Of a DNA stretch of 64,000 bases, positions 53,204 to 61,743 are shown piece after piece. The notes under the pieces were generated by a model. It saw nothing but the letters and a program-made list of their open reading frames with translations. It was not told the origin of the DNA and did not search any database. Position numbers and translations under genes: made by a program. This stretch comes from Bradyrhizobium sp. KBS0727 (lineage in GTDB: Bacteria; Pseudomonadota; Alphaproteobacteria; Rhizobiales; Xanthobacteraceae): assembly GCF_005937885.2 (NCBI RefSeq), contig NZ_CP042176.1, positions 6,319,501 to 6,383,500 on the forward strand, read 5' to 3'. Within the stretch, counting starts at the first letter, position 1, and each line of letters starts with the position of its first letter.

Positions 53204-53282
53204 GGTGACCTCGGATGTGAATTGAAGCCGCCAATCTATCGCCGCGCGTAGCGTTGTCGATGGCCGTTTGCCTATCACGCGA

Positions 53283-53729
53283 TCACGAAATCAAATCGGC
53301 CTTCATCATCTGCCGCAGCGATTTCGGGATCGGCTTCGCGCGTCCCTCGCTAATGAAGGCGACGCGCACCTCGGCGGTGACCAGCACCTCGTCGCCGCGC
53401 CGCACTTCCTGCGCCAGCGTGATCGAGGCGCCCTTCACTGCGACCGGCCATGTCACCACGTCGAGCAGATCGTCCATCCGCGCCGGCCGCAGGAAATCGA
53501 GCTGCATCGAACGCACGACAAAGGCAAAGCCCGGCGTCTCCGTCTGCGCCTCGGCAAACAGCGCGTGCTGGTCAGCACCCATCAGCCGCAGGTGATTGGT
53601 GCGCCCGCGCTCCATGAAGCGCAGGTAATTGGCGTGATAGACGATGCCGGAAAAATCGGTGTCCTCGTAATAGACGCGGACCTGCATGTGATGGCGGCCG
53701 CCGCGGATCTCGCCGTCGAGGGAAGACAT
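53283..53729 (-). CDS. ybgC: Tol-Pal system-associated acyl-CoA thioesterase YbgC
   Basis: A 148-residue hot-dog-fold thioesterase. VRVYYEDTDFSGIVYHANYLRFMERGR holds the catalytic Asp of the 4HBT family (Asp in DTDFSGIVYHA), and MQLDFLRPARMDDLLDV follows. YbgC normally lies directly upstream of tolQ; here tolQ is about 24 kb away in the transcription direction. It is preceded by vapBC on the same strand, five bases away. Confidence 0.93.
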   Translation of the reverse strand: MSSLDGEIRGGRHHMQVRVYYEDTDFSGIVYHANYLRFMERGRTNHLRLMGADQHALFAEAQTETPGFAFVVRSMQLDFLRPARMDDLLDVVTWPVAVKGASITLAQEVRRGDEVLVTAEVRVAFISEGRAKPIPKSLRQMMKADLIS

Positions 53730-53734
53730 CGACG

Positions 53735-54109
53735 CTACTCCGGAATTTCAGCGGCGAGAGACAGCGACTGCGCCGCAGCCAGCAGACGCTTGTCACGAGT
53801 CCAGATCGCCGTTTCGGGCGTCAGCGCGACAGCGGCCAACAGGTGCGCATCGACATAGCCGATGCCCGATCCCGGCAATCCTCGCACAGCAATAAACTTG
53901 AGCACCTCGTCGGTACTCGCCATGGTCGCCTTCGGAAGTGTGTTGAGATCATCGATCATTTCGGCGATTTTGGGCACGCGGCCAAGTAGCAATTCGCCAA
54001 TTACAAACGGGTGCATGGCGACATCGCCACGTTCGAGCAACTGAGCCAACCGCAAATCACTCCGGCGAAAATGGTCGATCCAGATCGATGTATCGGCCAG
54101 TACCATCAT
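53735..54109 (-). CDS. vapC: VapC-type PIN-domain ribonuclease toxin
   Basis: A 124-residue PIN-domain protein. The four acidic residues of the metal site are present: Asp6 (LADTSIWID), Glu39 (GELLLG), Asp87 (YVDAHLLAA) and Asp106 (TRDKRL). Such toxins cut specific RNAs. It overlaps the antitoxin gene by four bases (ATGA). Confidence 0.93.
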   Translation of the reverse strand: MMVLADTSIWIDHFRRSDLRLAQLLERGDVAMHPFVIGELLLGRVPKIAEMIDDLNTLPKATMASTDEVLKFIAVRGLPGSGIGYVDAHLLAAVALTPETAIWTRDKRLLAAAQSLSLAAEIPE

Positions 54110-54297
54110 TTGAAGCGGCGGCGCGGTGGCGCCTTGGCGTTCGGCTGCTTCCCTCCCATGCGCGCGAGCCGGCGTGCGGCTTCGCGCTCAACGAAGGCCT
54201 TCAATGCTTCGCGGATGACGGCAGACTTCTCCGTCACGCCGGCAAATTCCTGCGCCTTGGCAAACAATTCGTCATCGATGGCAATGGTGGTTCTCAT
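54106..54297 (-). CDS. vapB: VapB-type antitoxin
   Basis: A 63-residue protein with a ribbon-helix-helix N-terminus (MRTTIAIDDELFAKAQEF, SAVIREALKAFVEREAARRLARMGG), and a basic tail that would fold onto the toxin. The start at 54297 is used because the frame upstream crosses a perfect palindrome that is the likely operator. It is too short to have an independent start elsewhere. Confidence 0.9.
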   Translation of the reverse strand: MRTTIAIDDELFAKAQEFAGVTEKSAVIREALKAFVEREAARRLARMGGKQPNAKAPPRRRFK

Positions 54298-54310
54298 TGG
54301 CTTATCCTCC

Positions 54311-54336
54311 GCATCAAATGTAACATCATTTGATGC
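54311..54336. promoter_or_regulatory. Palindromic operator of vapBC
   Basis: GCATCAAATG and CATTTGATGC form a perfect 10-bp inverted repeat with a 6-base centre, 14 bases upstream of the vapB start codon. Typical for an RHH antitoxin that represses its own promoter. Confidence 0.8.
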
Positions 54337-54361
54337 AGAGTTCCATGCCACATATCGAGGC

Positions 54362-55276
54362 TTACGACACCGCCACCCCGGCCCCGCCCAGCGTCACCAG
54401 CACGATCTCCGGAGGGACACCGAGGCGGAACGGCATGATGCTGCAGCCGAGGCCGCCGGAGACGATGACATCGCAGTTCACGCGGCTGTGGCCGTAGACC
54501 AGCTTGCGGTAGCGCGTCGGCGCGATCGGCGACCAGCCGAGCATCCGCACCTGGCCGCCATGGGTATGGCCGGAGAGTTGCAGTGCGACCCGCGCCGGCA
54601 CCCGCGCGGCCACGTCCGGCTCGTGGGCCAGAAGAATCAGCGGCGCATCATCGGTGACCTTTGCCAGCGTCGCGCCGAGATCGTCGACGCCGATGCGGCG
54701 CACCGGCCTGAACCGGCGCGCCGGCACATAAGCAAGTTGATCGCCGAGGCCCGCCAGCCAGAACGGCTGGCCATCCTTGGCAAGACGCTTCGCGTCGTTT
54801 TCGTAAACCGGAATGCCGGCGGCTTCGAGGGCACGGCGGGCATGGGTCGGCCCCTGCCCCTGCTGCTGCACCGCATTGTCTTCCCACCAGTCGTGATTGC
54901 CGAGAATGGCATGCACGCCGAGCGGCGCCTTCAACCCGGCAAGCACCGGCGCCCATTCGCCGGCCGGAATCAGCCGCGTGACATGGCGGTGTCCGGCGAC
55001 GTAGTCGCCAAGCAGGACGATGATGTCGGCGTTCAGCGCATTGGTGCGCTCGACAATGCTGTGGATGCGATCGATCGACATCCAGGGATCGCAGGCATGA
55101 AGGTCGGCGATGGCGGCGATCTTGAGCTGGAATCCCGCCGGCCATCGCGGCGGCGAAAGGTCGTATCGCGTCACGCCAAGCCGCACGACAGGTTCGGAGA
55201 ACCCGTAAGCGGTGGTCGAGACGCCAAACGCGCCCAACCCAGCCATGAATTTCAGGAAATGACGGCGTGAGAACAT
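54362..55276 (-). CDS. Tat-exported metallophosphoesterase
   Basis: A 304-residue protein. The N-terminus SRRHFLKF is a classical twin-arginine signal. The calcineurin-like metal site is complete: AIADLHACD, LLGDYVAG, ILGNHDWWE, LLAHEPD and LSGHTHGGQ. It resembles YkuE-type enzymes that act on phospho-diesters or UDP-linked lipids in the envelope. It lies upstream of vapBC on the same strand, 65 bases before the antitoxin. Confidence 0.93.
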   Translation of the reverse strand: MFSRRHFLKFMAGLGAFGVSTTAYGFSEPVVRLGVTRYDLSPPRWPAGFQLKIAAIADLHACDPWMSIDRIHSIVERTNALNADIIVLLGDYVAGHRHVTRLIPAGEWAPVLAGLKAPLGVHAILGNHDWWEDNAVQQQGQGPTHARRALEAAGIPVYENDAKRLAKDGQPFWLAGLGDQLAYVPARRFRPVRRIGVDDLGATLAKVTDDAPLILLAHEPDVAARVPARVALQLSGHTHGGQVRMLGWSPIAPTRYRKLVYGHSRVNCDVIVSGGLGCSIMPFRLGVPPEIVLVTLGGAGVAVS

Positions 55277-55376
55277 GTGACCACTCGTGATGCGCGAGAA
55301 GGATCGCGGCGGATTGAGCCGGAATTACGGTGGGTCTGTGCAGATCGCCTGCAGGCACCATTAGGGTGACCGCCGA

Positions 55377-56246
55377 TCACCATTTGTTGTTCCTGACCAG
55401 CGCATCGAGCCGCGCCTTCAATTCGTCGGAAGCGCGGTAGTACCAGACGCCGCCCAACAGATCGTGGAAGCGCTTGTTGGCGGAGGCCTCGCGCTCGATG
55501 CGATCGATGGTCTCCATGCTGATGACGTCCTCGAGCGCTCCGGCCGCGAGCTGCGACAGCAACGCCGGATTGGTCTCGATCGCGAGAATCTCGACGATCA
55601 GATCGATCGCCCGGCCGGGGTCCTCCTCGCGCAGGTCGCGCTCATATTCCATCATGGCGAAATAATTGTCGTCGCGGTCGCGATCCGATTTCGAATATTG
55701 CTCGACCCAGGCCCGCGCCAGTGCCTCGACCGACATGGCCCGGCCATCGAGCGGCTGCTTCGGCCTGCGGCGGGCGGCATCGTCGGCCTGCCAGCTTTCG
55801 GCGTCGGCGATCGCGCCGATGCGGTCCTGAAATGGCTCGCCAGGTCCGAAGTAAATTCCCCCGAGCAGCCATCGCAGCTTCTCATTGTCCGTCGCCTCGG
55901 CCTCGATGCGATCGATCACCTCGGCACCCTGCGCATAGAGCAGCGACAGCATGAACTTGTCGTTGAGCTGCATCACCGTCGGCTTGTCGGCTTCCGTGCG
56001 CAGCACTTCGAACGCGAGATCGAGCGCACGGTCCGGCTGCGCGTGCGGCAGATGATCGAAATAGAGCTTTGCCGCCCAGGCGCCGGCGGTCTGGTCGCGG
56101 CGACTCAACCGCTGCAGCACGCACCACATCGACGCCAGGCCGGCGATCGGCATGGCGTTGAGGAAAGCGTCGGTCGCGTCAGGCGTGGCGAGTTCGGGCG
56201 CCGCCGCGATTGTCGCGAGCACCTTGGCATCTTCGGCTTTCGCCAT
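55377..56246 (-). CDS. Uncharacterised protein with an internal duplication
   Basis: A 289-residue, acidic, helical protein. Two halves resemble each other: one holds QPDRALDLAFEVLRTEAD and EVIDRIEAEATDNEKLRWLLGG, the other DPGRAIDLIVEILAIETN and ETIDRIEREASANKRFHDLLGG, so it arose by duplication. It resembles DUF6869-type proteins from memory, not by search. No signal peptide. It lies between ruvB and the metallophosphoesterase on the same strand. The start at 56246 has GGAG nearby. Confidence 0.72.
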   Translation of the reverse strand: MAKAEDAKVLATIAAAPELATPDATDAFLNAMPIAGLASMWCVLQRLSRRDQTAGAWAAKLYFDHLPHAQPDRALDLAFEVLRTEADKPTVMQLNDKFMLSLLYAQGAEVIDRIEAEATDNEKLRWLLGGIYFGPGEPFQDRIGAIADAESWQADDAARRRPKQPLDGRAMSVEALARAWVEQYSKSDRDRDDNYFAMMEYERDLREEDPGRAIDLIVEILAIETNPALLSQLAAGALEDVISMETIDRIEREASANKRFHDLLGGVWYYRASDELKARLDALVRNNKW

Positions 56247-56359
56247 ACTGTTGCACTCCACGGCAAGACGGCCGGAGCGCGTGGCAGCGCCGGCGAAGTT
56301 GGCATTTGCCGTTAGTGCGTGGTTGCGACGATCCGGTTCGAAGCAGTGAATATCGGCGG

Positions 56360-57409
56360 CTACTCGTCGCTTTCGCCGCTACCGAACAATCCGAACTGCG
56401 CCGGGTCGCGCGCGGGTTCGGCGAGGCCGAGATGCTTGAAGGCGTGCGAGGTCAACAGCCGTCCGCGCGGCGTGCGCTGCAGATAGCCGCACTGGATCAA
56501 AAACGGCTCGATGATGTCCTCGATGGCGTCGCGCGGCTCCGACAGCGCCGCCGCCATGGTTTCGACGCCGACCGGCCCGCCGCCATAGTTCATCGCAATC
56601 GTCGTGAGATAGCGGCGGTCCATCGCATCGAGGCCGGCGGAATCGACTTCCAACGCGCTCAGCGCGTGGTCGGCGATGGCGCGGTCGACCGAACTGGCAT
56701 CCGCTGCCGAGGCAAAATCGCGCACCCGCCGCAACAGCCGTCCGGCGATGCGCGGCGTTCCGCGGGCGCGACGCGCGATCTCGTTGGCGCCGTCAGGCGT
56801 CATCCCGATATTGAGCACGCGGGCGCCGCGGGTGACGATTTTTTCCAGTTCTTCCTCAGTATAGAAATTCAGCCGCACCGGAATGCCGAAGCGGTCGCGC
56901 AGCGGATTGGTCAACAGGCCTGCGCGCGTGGTGGCGCCGACCAGCGTGAACTTGGCGAGGTCGATCTTGACCGAGCGCGCCGCCGGCCCTTCGCCGATGA
57001 TGAGATCGAGCTGAAAATCCTCCATCGCAGGATACAGCACTTCCTCCACCGCCGGGCTGAGGCGGTGGATTTCGTCGATGAACAAAACATCACGCTCTTC
57101 GAGATTGGTCAGGAGGGCAGCGAGATCGCCGGCCTTGGCAATGACGGGACCGGAGGTGGCGCGAAAACCGACGCCGAGTTCGCGCGCCACGATCTGCGCC
57201 AGCGTGGTCTTGCCCAAGCCGGGAGGACCGACGAACAGCACATGGTCGAGCGCTTCGTTCCGCTTGCGGGCCGCCTCGATGAAGATCGAGAGATTTTTTC
57301 GCGCCTGGGCCTGGCCGACGAATTCAGACAGCAGTTGCGGGCGCAGCGCGGTGTCGCCGACATCGTCGGAACGGCGCTCGGGCGTGACGATGCGGGAGGG
57401 CGTGTTCAC
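56360..57409 (-). CDS. ruvB: Holliday junction branch-migration ATPase RuvB
   Basis: A 349-residue AAA+ ATPase that drives branch migration with RuvA. Walker A is in LFVGPPGLGKTTLAQ, Walker B in VLFIDEIHRLSPAVEE, and the C-terminal winged helix contains GYLQRTPRGRLLT. It overlaps ruvA by four bases. Confidence 0.97.
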   Translation of the reverse strand: MNTPSRIVTPERRSDDVGDTALRPQLLSEFVGQAQARKNLSIFIEAARKRNEALDHVLFVGPPGLGKTTLAQIVARELGVGFRATSGPVIAKAGDLAALLTNLEERDVLFIDEIHRLSPAVEEVLYPAMEDFQLDLIIGEGPAARSVKIDLAKFTLVGATTRAGLLTNPLRDRFGIPVRLNFYTEEELEKIVTRGARVLNIGMTPDGANEIARRARGTPRIAGRLLRRVRDFASAADASSVDRAIADHALSALEVDSAGLDAMDRRYLTTIAMNYGGGPVGVETMAAALSEPRDAIEDIIEPFLIQCGYLQRTPRGRLLTSHAFKHLGLAEPARDPAQFGLFGSGESDE

Positions 57410-58023
57410 TTCGCCAGTTCCTTAAGCCCCAGCCGGATCAGTTGCGCGGTCTCGGCGTTTTCACCGGCGCTGCGCGAGGCCTGCGCGATGGCGGCGGCCG
57501 CCTGCGGCTGGCCGTAGCCGAGATTGACCAGCGCCGAGATCGCGTCCGTCACCGGGCGCGGCGCGCGGTCATTGTCGATGGCGCCCGAGAGATGCACCAG
57601 CGCCGGATCGACGCTGGCAAATTGAGGCGCCTTGTCCTTCAACTCGGTGACAATACGCTCGGCCACTTTCGGCCCGACGCCGGGCGTGCGCACCACCGCG
57701 GCCTTGTCGCGCAGCGCGATCGCGTTGGCGAGTTCGGACGGCGGCAATGTCGAGAGCACGGCCAGCGCCACCTTGGCGCCGACGCCCTGCACGGTCTGCA
57801 GCAGGCGAAACCATTCGCGTTCGACGTCGCTGCGAAAGCCGAACAGTTTTATCTGGTCCTCGCGCACATAGGTCTCGATCGCGAGCACGGCGGCTTCGCC
57901 CGGCGACGGCAGCGCCTGCAGCGTGCGTGACGAGCAGTGCACCTGGTAGCCGACGCCGCCGACGTCGAGGATCACGTAATCCTCGCCGTAGGAATCGATC
58001 AGGCCCTTGAGCTTTCCGATCAT
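57406..58023 (-). CDS. ruvA: Holliday junction DNA-binding protein RuvA
   Basis: A 205-residue protein with MIGKLKGLIDSYGEDYVILDVGGVGYQV at the start, two helix-hairpin-helix motifs (LLQTVQGVGAKVALAVLS and VRTPGVGPKVAERIV), and the C-terminal RuvB-binding domain. The start at 58023 is the family start; the longer frame runs into a palindromic repeat. It overlaps ruvB. Confidence 0.97.
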   Translation of the reverse strand: MIGKLKGLIDSYGEDYVILDVGGVGYQVHCSSRTLQALPSPGEAAVLAIETYVREDQIKLFGFRSDVEREWFRLLQTVQGVGAKVALAVLSTLPPSELANAIALRDKAAVVRTPGVGPKVAERIVTELKDKAPQFASVDPALVHLSGAIDNDRAPRPVTDAISALVNLGYGQPQAAAAIAQASRSAGENAETAQLIRLGLKELAK

Positions 58024-58031
58024 GCTGTTTC

Positions 58032-58168
58032 TCTTCCCCTCTCCCCTTGTGGGAGAGGGTGGCACGGATGAGCGAAGCGAATTCGTGACGGGTGAGGGGT
58101 AAGCCGCAAAGTGCGGAGCCCGTGGCTACCCCCCTCCCCAACCCTCCCCCACAAGGGGGGAGGGAGAA
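58032..58168. repeat. Intergenic palindrome between ruvC and ruvA
   Basis: CTCTTCCCCTCTCCCCTTG begins a long palindromic element; a matching CCCTCCCCC / GGGGGGAGGG arm closes it. Related to the cluster at 44359-44566. It splits ruvC from ruvA. Confidence 0.75.
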
Positions 58169-58183
58169 AACACAGCTTTCCGA

Positions 58184-58711
58184 TCATAGGCTCGCCACCT
58201 TCAGCCGCAGCGCCGTGCTGGCGCGGTGATGGGCATGCGTGATCGCGATCGCCAGCGCGTCGGCGGCGTCGGCCGATTTCGGCTCGGCCTTCGGCAGCAG
58301 GATCTTCAGCATCACCGCGATCTGGCTCTTGTCGGCATGCCCGGCGCCGACCACGGTCTTCTTGACCTGGTTGGGCGCATATTCCGCGACCGCGATGCCG
58401 AACATCGCCGGCGCCAGCATCGCGACCCCGCGGGCCTGGCCGAGTTTCAGCGTCGCTACGCCGTCCTTGTTGACAAAGGTCTGTTCGACCGCGGCCTCCG
58501 CCGGCTTGAAATCGCCGAGCACCGCGGCCAACCCTTCATGGATCGCCAGCAGGCGGCTCGCCAGCGGCAGGTGGTCCGGCGGCTCCACCGAGCCGCAGCC
58601 GATGAAGACCAGCCGGTTGCCCTCGGTCTCGATCACGCCCCAGCCGGTACGGCGCAGGCCGGGGTCGATGCCGATGATCCGGACGGGTTGGCGAATCGGT
58701 GGGGTTGTCAT
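58184..58711 (-). CDS. ruvC: Holliday junction resolvase RuvC
   Basis: A 175-residue nuclease with the catalytic acids in IIGIDPGLRRTGWGV (Asp16), AAVEQTFVNKD (Glu) and SADAADALAIAITHAHH (Asp pair). It cuts Holliday junctions made by RuvAB. The gene order yebC-ruvC-ruvA-ruvB is the common one. Confidence 0.96.
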   Translation of the reverse strand: MTTPPIRQPVRIIGIDPGLRRTGWGVIETEGNRLVFIGCGSVEPPDHLPLASRLLAIHEGLAAVLGDFKPAEAAVEQTFVNKDGVATLKLGQARGVAMLAPAMFGIAVAEYAPNQVKKTVVGAGHADKSQIAVMLKILLPKAEPKSADAADALAIAITHAHHRASTALRLKVASL

Positions 58712-58787
58712 GGCCTAGTGATAACGCCAGACCATCGTGAACGAAACATAAACAAACCGCCGTCCCCTACCGGAGTATCACACCGCA

Positions 58788-58880
58788 CGTCATCCCCGCG
58801 GAAGCGGGGATCCAGTACGCCGCGGCCTGTCGGTTCAATGTCAGTCTCTGGAATACTGGATCGTCCGGTCGACGACGACC
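58788..58880. repeat. Dispersed palindromic repeat (CGTCATCCCCGCGG... type)
   Basis: CGTCATCCCCGCG is followed by CGCGGGGATCCAGTA-like sequence and later GGAATACTGGATCG and GTCGACGACGAC. A typical dispersed intergenic element between ruvC and yebC. Confidence 0.65.
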
Positions 58881-58908
58881 GCTGAATTTGGAGCCGGCAT
58901 CGAGGTCT

Positions 58909-59655
58909 CTACCCGCCCATCTTGGCGACCAGCGCGTCCGAAATCTCGAAATTGGCGTAGACGTTCTGGACGTCGTCGTGCTCGTTCAACAGGTCCATCA
59001 GCTTCAACAGCTTCTCGCCGACTTCGTCCTCGACCGCGATGGTGTTTTGCGGCTTCCAGGTCAGCGCCGCCTTGCGGGCTTCGCCGAACTTCGCTTCCAG
59101 TGCTTTCGCGACTTCGCGGAAAGTTTCTTGCGAGGCGTAGATCTCGTGGCCGTTTTCGCTGGAGATCACGTCGTCGGCGCCGGCCTCGATCGCGGCGTCC
59201 AGCATCGCGTCGTCGGACGCGACCTTGGCGTCATATTCGATGATGCCGGTGCGATCGAACATGAAGGCGACCGAGCCGGTTTCGCCGAGATTGCCACCGG
59301 ATTTGGTGAAGTAGGTGCGGATATCGGAGGCGGAGCGGTTGCGGTTGTCGGTCAGCGCCTCGACGATGATGGCGACGCCGCCGGGCCCGTAACCCTCGTA
59401 GCGGATTTCGTCGTAGTTCTCGCTGTCGCCGCCGGTCGCCTTCTTCACGGCGCGCTCGATATTGTCCTTCGGCATGTTTTCCTGGCGCGCCGCGATGATG
59501 GCCGCGCGCAGCCGCGGGTTCATCGCCGGGTCCGGGGTGCCCAGTTTCGCGGCTACGGTGATTTCCCGCGCCAGCTTGCCGAACACCTTCGACTTCTGGG
59601 CGTCCTGCTTGCCCTTGCGGTGCATGATGTTCTTGAATTGGGAATGGCCGGCCAT
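58909..59655 (-). CDS. yebC: YebC/PmpR-family protein
   Basis: A 248-residue protein: MAGHSQFKNIMHRKGKQDAQ at the start, then AREITVAAKLGTPDPAMNPRLRAAI and YEGYGPGGVAIIVEALTDNRNR. Family members act as transcriptional regulators or ribosome-associated factors that help translate proline-rich stretches. It lies upstream of ruvC on the same strand. The start at 59655 is the family start. Two palindromes lie in its upstream region (59711-59725 and 59744-59764). Confidence 0.96.
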   Translation of the reverse strand: MAGHSQFKNIMHRKGKQDAQKSKVFGKLAREITVAAKLGTPDPAMNPRLRAAIIAARQENMPKDNIERAVKKATGGDSENYDEIRYEGYGPGGVAIIVEALTDNRNRSASDIRTYFTKSGGNLGETGSVAFMFDRTGIIEYDAKVASDDAMLDAAIEAGADDVISSENGHEIYASQETFREVAKALEAKFGEARKAALTWKPQNTIAVEDEVGEKLLKLMDLLNEHDDVQNVYANFEISDALVAKMGG

Positions 59656-59856
59656 GCGATGGTCTCTTGGATTCGTCCGGAGGGATTTCGGGTGAAAGCG
59701 CGGCCTTATAGGCCGGTGACCGGCCAAAATCAAAGATTTGCCCCGGGTTCCCTAGGGGAACCCGTGCGGCCTGCCGGAATATGAGGCAGTTGTTAACCAT
59801 GACTTCATGCTCGGATGAGAGGATGTCCCACCCATTCTCAACTTTTGAGAGCCCCC

Positions 59857-61635
59857 ATGGCGTTCGGTTTATTTGGAAAGCGCGAGCCGAAAGCGGCCGC
59901 GCCGGCCGTCGAACCCAAGGGGTCGACGACGGGTTCTGCAATGGTTGCAGCCATCGCACCAGCGGCCGAGGCCGTCAGCACCGAAAACGATTCGGCCAGG
60001 GAAATCCTTGAACTGCTGGAGCTCGAACTCGGCGGCATGATCCGCCAGCTCGAACGCGCGGCCCATTCGGTCGCCGGCGGGGCCGAGGCCACGGCCGCGA
60101 CCCTTTCCACCATCCGTCAACGCACCGACGCGCTGACCGGCCACACCAGCGCCGCGCAAACCACGGCGACGACGTTTTCGCGGGTCGCCGACAAGTTCAC
60201 CCAGTCGGCCCAGGGCATCGGTTCGCAGGTGCGCGACGCCGGCAAGCTCGCCGACCAGGCCAGCGCCGCCGCCCGCGAAGCCAGCGCCAATGTGGATCGC
60301 CTGCGGGAATCCTCGGCGGCGATCGGCAACGTCGTCAACCTGATCGCACAGATCGCACGGCAAACCACGCTGCTGGCGCTCAACTCCACCATCGAGGCCG
60401 CGCGCGCCGGCGAGGCCGGCCGCGGTTTCGCCGTCGTCGCCACCGAAGTGAAGGCGCTCGCGGTGCAGACCCAGAACGCCACCGAGGAAATCACCAAGAA
60501 GATCGAGGCGTTGCAGCGCGACGCCACCGGCTCGGCCGACGCCGTGCACCGCATCTCGCAGGCGATCGAGGCGATCCGCCCGGTGTTCGAAACCGTCAAT
60601 GGCGCGGTGGCCGAGCAGAGCCAGACCACCGGCGAGATGTCCGACAACGCCGCCTCCACCTCGCGCTTCATCGTTTCGGTCGGCGACAGCGCGAGCGAGA
60701 TCGACAGCGTCACCAAGGAAGCCGAGGCGCATGGCCAAAGCGTCGCCAAGGCAGGCCAGGCCGTCACGATGTTCGCGCAGAAGCTCAAATCGCGCTGCGC
60801 CGTGCTGTTGCGCCGGAACGAGAACACGGACCGCAAGCGCGAAAAGCTGCCCTGCAGCCTCCAGATCGAAATGACGACCTCGCGCGGCCTCGTCACCGCC
60901 CCGGTCTACGAAATCTCGCACGAAGGCATCCTGATCAGCGGACCGGATGCCGAACGGCTGGCGTCAAACGAAATCCTGGCCGTCACCCTGCAGAACGTCG
61001 GCGTCTGCAGAATCCGCATCGGCGAGCGCAGCAACGCCGGCGTGCTGGCGCAGTTCGAGCGGCCGGATGCCGCATTGAAGGAGGCGATCGAAGACGCCTT
61101 GTGGTCGATCCACGACGAGAACACCGAGTTCGTCACGCGCGCCATGGAGGCCGGCGTTGCGCTGACCAAAATATTCGAGAACGGCGTGGCCAGCGGCGCG
61201 ATCTCGATCGAGGACATGTTCGATACCAACTATGTCGAAATCCCGGGCACCAATCCGGTTCAATACCGCACCAAGGTACTGGACTGGGCCGACCGTGTGC
61301 TGCCGGCGTTCCAGGAAGCCTTCCTGGCCAAGGATCCGCGCATGGCGTTCAGCGCGATGATCGATCGCAACGGCTATCTGCCGGTCCACAACAAGATCTA
61401 TTCCCATCCGCAGCGGCCGGGCGATGTCACCTGGAACACCGCCAACAGCCGCAACCGGCGCATCTTCAACGATGCGGCGGGCCTGGCCGCAGGCCGCAAC
61501 CAGCGCGCCTATCTGATTCAGAGCTATGCCCGCGACATGGGCAACGGCAAGACCGTCATGATGCGCGAGATCGACGTTCCGATCCGCGTCAAAGGCCGCC
61601 ACTGGGGCGGTTTCCGCACCGCATACAGACTGTGA
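59857..61635 (+). CDS. Soluble methyl-accepting chemotaxis-like protein with PilZ-like and sensor domains
   Basis: A 592-residue protein without membrane segments. The chemoreceptor signalling domain comes first (about 50-310) with the conserved tip IAQIARQTTLLALNSTIEAARAG and GRGFAVVATEVKALA. Residues about 327-398 look like PilZ (RKREKLPCSL, then EISHEGILISGP), but the c-di-GMP motifs are degenerate: Glu replaces Asp/Asn in D/NxSxxG. The C-terminal part (about 430-592, MIDRNGYLPVHNKIY, QSYARDMGNGKTVMMREIDVPI) resembles a CACHE-like sensor domain. The signalling-first order is unusual. It is divergent from yebC. Confidence 0.9.
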   Translation: MAFGLFGKREPKAAAPAVEPKGSTTGSAMVAAIAPAAEAVSTENDSAREILELLELELGGMIRQLERAAHSVAGGAEATAATLSTIRQRTDALTGHTSAAQTTATTFSRVADKFTQSAQGIGSQVRDAGKLADQASAAAREASANVDRLRESSAAIGNVVNLIAQIARQTTLLALNSTIEAARAGEAGRGFAVVATEVKALAVQTQNATEEITKKIEALQRDATGSADAVHRISQAIEAIRPVFETVNGAVAEQSQTTGEMSDNAASTSRFIVSVGDSASEIDSVTKEAEAHGQSVAKAGQAVTMFAQKLKSRCAVLLRRNENTDRKREKLPCSLQIEMTTSRGLVTAPVYEISHEGILISGPDAERLASNEILAVTLQNVGVCRIRIGERSNAGVLAQFERPDAALKEAIEDALWSIHDENTEFVTRAMEAGVALTKIFENGVASGAISIEDMFDTNYVEIPGTNPVQYRTKVLDWADRVLPAFQEAFLAKDPRMAFSAMIDRNGYLPVHNKIYSHPQRPGDVTWNTANSRNRRIFNDAAGLAAGRNQRAYLIQSYARDMGNGKTVMMREIDVPIRVKGRHWGGFRTAYRL

Positions 61636-61743
61636 CCCCGACTTCAACCGAGGCCATGCCGTGATGCCGACCAGCGATCGGTTGGTCGATCAACTCGCCA
61701 ACCGCCGATCCACATCACGTGCGCGGCCGCGCGCCGCGTTTTA

